Source: Branchiostoma floridae | Taxonomy: Eukaryota > Chordata > Leptocardii > Amphioxiformes > Branchiostomatidae | Direction: 5' to 3' | Assembly (NCBI RefSeq): GCF_000003815.2 | Contig: NW_023365782.1 | Location: forward strand, 58,855-121,175 | Length of the DNA: 62,321 bases | In this document: positions 28,401 through 37,400 of the stretch, in pieces | Numbering within the stretch: the stretch's first letter is position 1 | How the letters are laid out: each line of letters starts with the position of its first letter | Translations under genes and position numbers: made by a program | Notes under the pieces: generated by a model | Database searches by the model: none | Seen by the model: only the letters and a program-made list of their open reading frames with translations | Told to the model about the DNA's origin: nothing

Positions 28401-31400
28401 GTGACTCAAAAGGGAGATTGAAATTTCACTTTATAGTTTTTACACTTTTGATTCTGCGTGCTCTATCCAGCAGTGCATTCCTACATTAACTTAATAACAC
28501 AAGAGCTTACTGACACCTGGACCCATCAGGATATCTATAATCTAATTGTTCAAAGATATTTTGATTTTACCATTTATCGACAAACATCTACTTCAAAAAT
28601 ACAAAACTCTTACAAGAAACAACTCTCCTAGCTCTACTACCTCTTGGTCTTGTTATATTAAAATGTGTGAACGCCTGCTGGTATAATCTGTTCATTTTCT
28701 AGTCGGTCCAATATCCCTCTGATTTTTTTCAGGTCCATTTTTTTCAGACTGGTCCAACAAGAAGAAACGGTTTTGTACCAGTACACTGTACCGGAATCCT
28801 GTTACACCATATTGGTACCCACCCCTATTTCTGACTGATAGTTATTTTTCCCTTACCTTTCTCATGCCCAGTGAGGAGAAAGGATGAACACAGCAGCCGT
28901 GTGCAGTAGATCAGAGGGACCTCCTCGTCAGTGTAGTGTCCCACATCTCCCATCATCCTCTCTGCACTGGCAGCGACCTCCGACCCCTCCTCTGCCAGCG
29001 ACACTTCCTCCGTCACCTGTCGTTCCGCCTCTTGGCTCCCGGCGCTAACGTTGGAGTCCGCCCTGTGGTTAGGGAGTACGGTAAGGCGAAAATCATTTAA
29101 GCACAGGTTCTTCATTGCTGCACTGTTAACAATCCAAATAAAGTCAATGTCAAAGTGACTAACACTCATGTATATTGTACATCATGTCAAATAGTAATGG
29201 GCCCTCTAGTGGCTTTCTAGCATACTGCAGCAGGGCGTCTGGTTTTATGTTTTAGTTGATTAAAAAATGTGTTTTTCCTACCACAAAGATAAACATTTTT
29301 ACACTGGAAAAAGATGAAAATATTGTACGCTCCTTGAAATTTGCACAATTTTAGGTTTGAGATCCTCTTGAATGCTTGCATTGGGTTCCTTGCATGAAAT
29401 ACTTATGATGATAAAGTCTAAAAAATTGTGTAAGTACTGTTAAGTTTAATATCATAATATTCATATAATATCAAAAATTATGTTTCCATCATTATTGAAG
29501 CTCACAGTTTACTTTGTTGATTTAAATAAATGAAACCATTCAGGTATAGTTATAAGTCAGGGCCTGTACCTTGTAAACCGTACCGGTACCTGATACAATT
29601 TTAACATTGAATTTTGGTGCGCATCCCTACCTTTGGTGAGTCTTGATGAACTCTGCAACGATGCCCACTGGACTGACCTCGCTTTCCGAGGGAAAGTCGT
29701 CCTCCACCGTAACCGAACCTATCTCCACGTTCGAATACGAGCCTCCGTCGGCATTAATGATGACATCATCTGCGGCCGCATGTTCTGGAAAATCCTGTAC
29801 GTTCCCAGGGAACTCTGTTGTGGTGGGGGTGTCTGGTAAACTGTCTGCTTTCTCTAGTGCATTGAAGATGCCCCCCTCCCCACCAGTCTGTAGTAACCCT
29901 ATCCCACTGGACTCTGCTGCGGAAGAGTCTAACGTTTCCAGGTCCGCAGCAGATGAGGACTGTTCCATGGACTGCATGGTGGGGTCAAGGTTCAGTTTCA
30001 CGATGGGAGGGAGGTCATCGGTCGCCGTGGAGCTGACCTCTGACCTGTCATCCTCCATGCCAGAATCTTCTTCACCAACACCTGCAGCTTAACATCAATA
30101 AAAATGATGGATAGCTGTCAAAAGTAATAAAGGTGTTATGTTTATTTTAGCAGGGTTTTAACATATTACATATACATGGATATAAATGCAACAGAAATGC
30201 AGAAATCCAACACCAAAAAAAAGACATCAAAGATCTTAAACCTAGTTGGACTATCTAGAGTTTTGTGAATTTCTTGAATGTTTGAATCACTATAATTCTC
30301 TCTACGTGGGACCAACTTTGGACCAGGGCCAAGCCAACCTTCCCATCCTGCAAGTCACCAGTTACACCATCTTCCACCTCACATCCTGTCACTCAACAAT
30401 ATTCAAATAACTACAGACACACACCAAGACAAACAAACACACAGACCGAAAACAAAGCCTACGTTTTCACAGACGTAAACATTAAGATTGAAACTATGAC
30501 TGGCTCGCAAGTGCATCCACTCTCTCATTGGTTGAACTGCTAATTGATTGACAGCCATAATTAGTCTATGGTAGTTGCTACACAGCATTCCACATACCTG
30601 AAAGTTGGGAGGAACTTCCAACTCTGTGCTGTCCTCCCTCTTTAAAGATGGATGATTGTGTGATAGACCCAGGTCTGGTGAGCACAGGCAGCAGGCCTGG
30701 GGGAGGGGTGCGCAGCAGCTGTTGGAATGTCTCCAGGGAGGCTGTTACCACATTGTGATCAGTGTGCTGTGAGTAGTGCAGGACAAGCTCGAAAATCTGT
30801 AGATAAAAAGGGGAAAAATAAAAAAAGAACTTCAAGGCAATCAGACATGGAAGATGTTCACCATACTTCTTTGGACGTCTTCTTAGATGGGACTTAAAAA
30901 GCAAACTGAAGGTACCATGTGAATGATTTGAGAACTGGCATGCCTCGAGAACAATAAAGAACCCACCACACTTATGGAAAAGGGTGAGATTCTATCATGG
31001 TGTGAGTGGATCAAACCTTACAATCTGGTCCCCAATTTGACATCTTGAAATGGTGATTTTAACCTTTTTTGTTAATCCTTTCACAATTGTCAATCTTTCC
31101 TCAGATTGCCAAACTATATAACTCTCACAAATCATTGACAACTATTTCCTTTATGTATACAGTCTTCAAACCATCAAAACCAATGTTCACCGCTATCTCC
31201 TAGCTCAATACTTTTTCTGCCATTCATTCTATATAGTTCATTTAGCAGTGGTCAAATGGCAGTTGCTTTGTTGAACAAATCTATTTTAAAAAATGTAGTT
31301 AATGACATCAATAAACCAAAAATGACCCTATTCCATACTGACCTGTACCAGCTGCTCGGTACTGACGGACAGTTCCGGGTCCTTCTTGGTGACACCAAAG

Positions 31401-34400
31401 CTGCCCTTCAGACTGTCATCCTCACTAGTTATTACTACACAGTGTACTAACCTGTACCAGCTGCTCGGTACTGACTGACAGTTCAGGGTCCTTCTTCGTG
31501 ACACCAAAGCTGCCCTTTAGACTGTCATCCTCCAGGTCCTGCAGGGTTGCTAGGTGTGGCACCAGGTGACGCAGACACAGCAACACACCTAGCAACGTGT
31601 GGGACTTCCTATCCTCTTGGATAGGGATCACCATACCTGGGGCAGAAAGTGTCAATCATTGTTTCTATCAGACTTATTTATTTCAAACCTTGGAAGGCAC
31701 TATCTGTATAGTGCAATGTAAGGAAAAAGGCTTTAAATTTGATTCATGAAAACTACCCTTTTTACGTTCATGAAAACATATTCTAATACATTGAATTTCA
31801 AATTTTTGAGGCAGATGGGATGAAATTTTTGCTCTGTCCCAACAAGCAAGAATTGAAAAGTCCTCAAGACAGCTCTTCATTTCTATGCTTCTCTGCTGTC
31901 TAGATCTTCTCTTGCAGGAGTCAAACCAGTATGGGTGACCATCTCTGCATAACAATGGTCACATTTTGGTAGTTTGGGGATAGATTATTTTTCCCATTAT
32001 GAATCGTGTCTGTATAGTGACCATAATATGTCTTCTGAAACTGCAGCGCCTCCTAGCATTGAAAAAAAGCACTGCAGTACATGTTGCTCTACTAAAATAG
32101 ACCACACTTTCTTCTTGGATAGCAACTAAAACAAATAAAAGAAACTACATACTTTGGATAACCAATATCCAGCAAAGTTATCATCTTTGTTTTGTAAAGT
32201 ACGTGGCCCTATATACTGTATTGACAAGTTTGCTGACTAAAAAAACAATAAAAAGGAGATCGCTCTAAGAATTACCCAGTAAGACAGTCAGCAGCCAACA
32301 GAAGAAGTGGCGTGGTTTTCTGGAGTGCTGACAGAACGTGACGAGGGAGCTGGCTGCGGTGCGTCTCGTCACGGCCGACGCTGACCTCAGGTTGGGCAGG
32401 AATGTCTTCAGCAGAACCTGCACAGGAACATGTCAATCAGAGATGGCAGACTTCACACCCCTGTTCAAACTGCTATGCAAGCTTCGAGATACCTGGCTGC
32501 CCAGTTGTGCTGTGCAGTCATATTTTGTTTGGCTCAAAGCCTGAGCCATTCAAAGCCTTAAGGACATGTGTAAGATTGGTAACATATCAAATTGGTAAAA
32601 ATTGTTTTTCATGTTGCTCCAGTAATATCAAAGACTACACAATCATATGGTATACACAGCTTTGAAATTCTCTCTTACTCTGCTTACCATTCAACACTTA
32701 AGAAAGATTATGGTAGTTCACACTACTAGCCTGTTGTGATTGCACATAGATGGATGGCCTAAGGGCTATTGAAATGGAAATGAGTGCCGCCCTATGCTTC
32801 ATCTAAGAACCACTTACCTTTATTTCTGCATTATTAGTGAAGCTCCCCAGTACTAGTAAGGTGTAGTCTCCCCACTTACCTTTATTTCTGCATCATTAGT
32901 GAAACTCCCCAGCACAGGGAAGGTTTTCTTTAAGGAGTTAGCGAGTGTCTCCTGGACCGCGTCCTCCTGGCGCCGACAGATCCGGTTGAAGCACGGGAGG
33001 AGGTTCACCACGTAGGGACGACACTTCTGCGGCCGGATCAGGTGCGACAGTTCCGCAAACCGCCACAGGGCCGCCCGCAGGCTCCTGGCTGGGCCATTCT
33101 GCAGGACAAGAGATGATGCAGATTAACTATCTCCTAATGCTTATCAAGGGCTCAAGTATGCATTGATTCTTCAATTTCATTGGTCAAAGCATATGCAGGC
33201 AAACAAAAAGTTAACACAATTGGAAAGCAACATTTGCCTAAAACGTCTGAGTGTACAAGAAAGCAACTGTCTGCCATGGCCACAAAAGCCTCCAGTTATT
33301 CCTGTAGTGCATGTCTAGGCTGTGAATGTACAGTGCTTTTCTTCTCTTATCTGTAATATTGCAAGTTGGTAGAAATTTTACCTAAAATCTATATGCAACA
33401 CACAAGCCATTGTTTCTGCCCTACCATATTTCAAGCTTTAGTATCTGCTGATTGGCTTACTAATAATGCTTCATAACTGAAAAAAATAGTATTGTTACCA
33501 ATGCATGCAAAATTGCAAGCTCCCATATTAACTTCTACCCGTAATCTAGAAAAGCATTTCTGAAGAATCTGTTTTTAATATTTTCATGTGTATGCCACAT
33601 GTTACTTGAACAATATAAATCAAATTGTATTTTGAAATTAAGTGTAATAAAATGTTCTGAAAGAATGTATACAATGTATATGCCGCTATGCGGCACCTGT
33701 TACCGGTAAAAGTTACCGTACAACACAAATGCAGTATGCAGACATTTGATTACGTACACATTTTGTTCAGGTACATCCTTCTCACTCAATCTAGCATATT
33801 TCTGGATAAAAAGTTAACATAAGTCACTTCCTACTGGAATCCATCCATCTAAGTATAATCAATTCTAGTCCAAAAATAGCAATGGTGGTCTGAAATGTGC
33901 CATTTGCTACATTGATGTATAAATAATACAAACAAGCAGTAGTACTCTAAATGTAATCATGACTTCCCTATCTTGAGAGACGTCACCTTTTGATTGGTTT
34001 TGGGCAGAGCTGGTGGTATATGTATTGGGGTCCTGACACACACAGGAACTACTACAGTATGTAACTATAGTGTTAGGCTTTACAGTGAGTAATACAACCA
34101 TAAAAGCTCGCATGATAACTCTTACACAAGCAATTGGATAGATTTGTAAACAGTCAGACTCAGATGTTTCAAACAGCCATCTTCTCATCTGGATGTCTTT
34201 GAACCATAAAAGCTGTATGTTTTGTTTCTTTAAGATCAAAGGCCATACTGAATAAAGTATGCAAACTCAATTGAATCAAAATAATGCAGATCTTCTTCTT
34301 AGTAAATTGAGATTACTTTCAAGGGTGCATCAAATGCTATATGGTAGACCCCCCAAGCTGCCACTGTATTGTGCTGAAACTTTTGATACATGCATAAGTC

Positions 34401-37400
34401 AATGGAACAAACTTTCAAGATAACTATAACAGAATCCCTCAATGTCTTTTTCCAAATCAAAAAAAGGATTAAGTTAGCAAAGCAAACAACCAAGAAGGGC
34501 AGACCACATGCTCGTGTATACATGTAGTAAACATTGAAAATATCATTCTGCTTTCCTTCCTCATTCTACATGTCTCCAGCTCACCTTCTTTATTTCTTTG
34601 TACAGTTCCACTTGCAGACGGCCCAGGTTGGTTTCCAACAGCATCTGTAAAAATTGCAACACCATGTAAACAACAATAACAATAAATGGAAAGAAATAAA
34701 ACATTACATGATCTCAATTATGTATGTGTGTATGTGTGTGTATTGCCACTATTGGCCTGTGTATGATTATGTGTTTGTGCATTTTTTAACTTAACCTAAC
34801 AGACAATGCCTGCCCAGCAAGTACTGTACCAGGTATGAATGCATGACATGAATGCATTGTTGCAGGATGGAGGTGAAGTCTGCTTTATCTCCTAACAGCC
34901 TTACTGTTTTCCTGTGACCTTGTGACTGACCTTGACAGTCCTGTTCAGACACTCATCTGCCACCATCCTGACATCGGACTCCTTGTCATCACAGGAAGCC
35001 AGGAACATCTCCATGGAGATTCCCAGGAACTTAGGAAACTCAGCCATGGTCCTACAGGTGGTTACACAAAAAATGTTTCTTTAGTTTTAAAGCCTAACTT
35101 TGCTAACACATGTATGGCCTTCAGGTGAAATATTTGTTCTTCCCTACTATCGTACATTCTTTGGAATTCATTGCTACCAAGTACACGTACAGCAGAGGTA
35201 TCCTCATTAATGTGAAATAACGCTTATTACTAGATGTGAAAAAGGTTATGTGTGACAGATCATGCAGTGTAATATAACCAGCTGCTGATACATGTAAGCT
35301 GCATGCCTGAGCAGAGGGGATTGGGTGTTATGCTGAAGGGCTGTTGTACTGACTATACAGATACAGAATCATACAATTGAATGTGATCAGCTGAATATAC
35401 ATGGCTCATCTGATGATACTATCTCAGTCAGGAATTCCAGCTTTAATGTTGATCATTATGCATCCACATTAACATGAAACAAATATTTATTTAATGTCAA
35501 CTCATGAGACAAGCAGATATTGGTTTATTGTTCTACATGTTTGTTTGTTTTACATTAATTATAACTACAAAATGTCATACAACATGTAGTTGAATATATT
35601 ATTCAAACTAATTTTGTTATGAAGCAAGGTTAGCTTTTGGAATCAAAGGACTATGATAACAGAGAAGCTAAAGGTACACTAATGCTACATCCCACCTGAA
35701 GTTACTGGCACACATGGCATCTGCTATTGTTACCAGGTGAGCAACTCGGTCCTTCTTGCCCACAGCCAGCTCTTTCTTCCTGTTGTTTAGGAATAGGAAC
35801 AAGAAGATAATAATTATCTTGACAATGGATGTTTTGTACATAAGCTTATCACCAGATAAATACTTTTACACCATAAAGACAGTAGTAACTGATCTGTGTT
35901 CTGTAGTACAAGTAGGACTAAGCTAGAGGTAGACAAATGCAGCAGGCAAAGAAAAGATGGACAGGTGCAAAAAGTACTCAATTAAAAAAAAATGATGTTA
36001 AAATATGATGTAGAGACTAGAGAGTATTACTAATAAGACAAAGTCGCACCAACACCATACAGTACTACTACGGTAAAACATTGCTGATTAAACTACCTGT
36101 AGAGTTATAGAAATAACAAGCCCAAAGGCACCACACCAAGTTGGAATCAAGGCACCCAAATTTCGCTAAAAAGGTACAGATCAAGAGTTCACGGCATATT
36201 TGAGTTTGCGGTTGAAACGATCATAAACTGTAATTTTTACTCCAAGATTTACAGACTATATGTATAATATGCAACATAGCATCCAGTTTACCATAGGTTG
36301 GGCGGGCTCTCTTTGGGGCTGAAGAAGCCCTTTGCTACCCTATGTCAACTATTGCACTCTACCGGTACTTTTACATCATTGGAGGGCCAATGAGTTGTAG
36401 TTGACCCAGGCAGCAGAGAGCTCCAACAACTCCAATGCAAGCCCTCCCTGTCAGGTTGTCGGAAAAACATGTCCAGTCTGGACATCAGAAAAACCTGTTG
36501 TCAATCTGGCATAAGCAGTTGTATTTGCCCGCAGACCACCAGATTTTTCCGCCAACCCATCCACCATAGACGGGATACCAGGTTATGCTTCAATCTCTAC
36601 ATCTACTCCAGACTCTACAGAAATTCCATCACCAGCCTACATGCCCCTTGTAAAAGTAATAAGCAATGTTCCAATGTTTCATTGTTCTGTCCTACCCAGT
36701 GGCCAGACTCGCCACAATATCTCGGGCAACCTCAGTGAACTCAGCTGGGCTAGTAGTGAGCAGACTACCAAAAAACACACAAAAACACAAGAAAACATGG
36801 AAGAGAAATTCTTTTAACACAATCATGAATATTGTAATCAGGTTGGAAAATAGCTGGACAACAAGGTTCTTTATTCATATAACTGAGATAAAGCTAGTTC
36901 ACCTTTATCCGCAGGGTAACCTTTATCCGGCATAGTTATAAACGGGGTATTTATAGGGATGTCATGCTGATGGACAGTGGTCTCTAACTACTAGTACAAT
37001 ATTGTGAAAATAATCCAATCTGAAACCAAGTTGTCTATTGATGGATATCCCTGAAAACTCTGTTTTCAATATACAATGGATATAGGCTACCTCACGGATA
37101 AAAGTGAACATTGTATATACAATCACAGTCAACATTTAAGTAGCAGTCTGTCACCTTCCTCTGAGCAATATGTCAACTGGTTCTATTTTGTACTGCAGCT
37201 AAGTGTCACTGCAGTGCTAATTATATATAGTATATATAGTAATACTTTCCTCTCACTTACTGCTGCAGGGCAATAGTAATATATGGGTTTATGACATACT
37301 TTAAAAGTTTAAATACATTTGGGACTAAATTGCTATCAGTGACACCTGGCTGCAGTATGAAGTAGAACTTGTTATTGCCCTGAGGAAGATGAAACATTAG

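Noticed and set aside
29627-30092. Plus-strand 149-codon ORF
   Set aside because: It is the complement of HTT exon 9, which fits frame and position.
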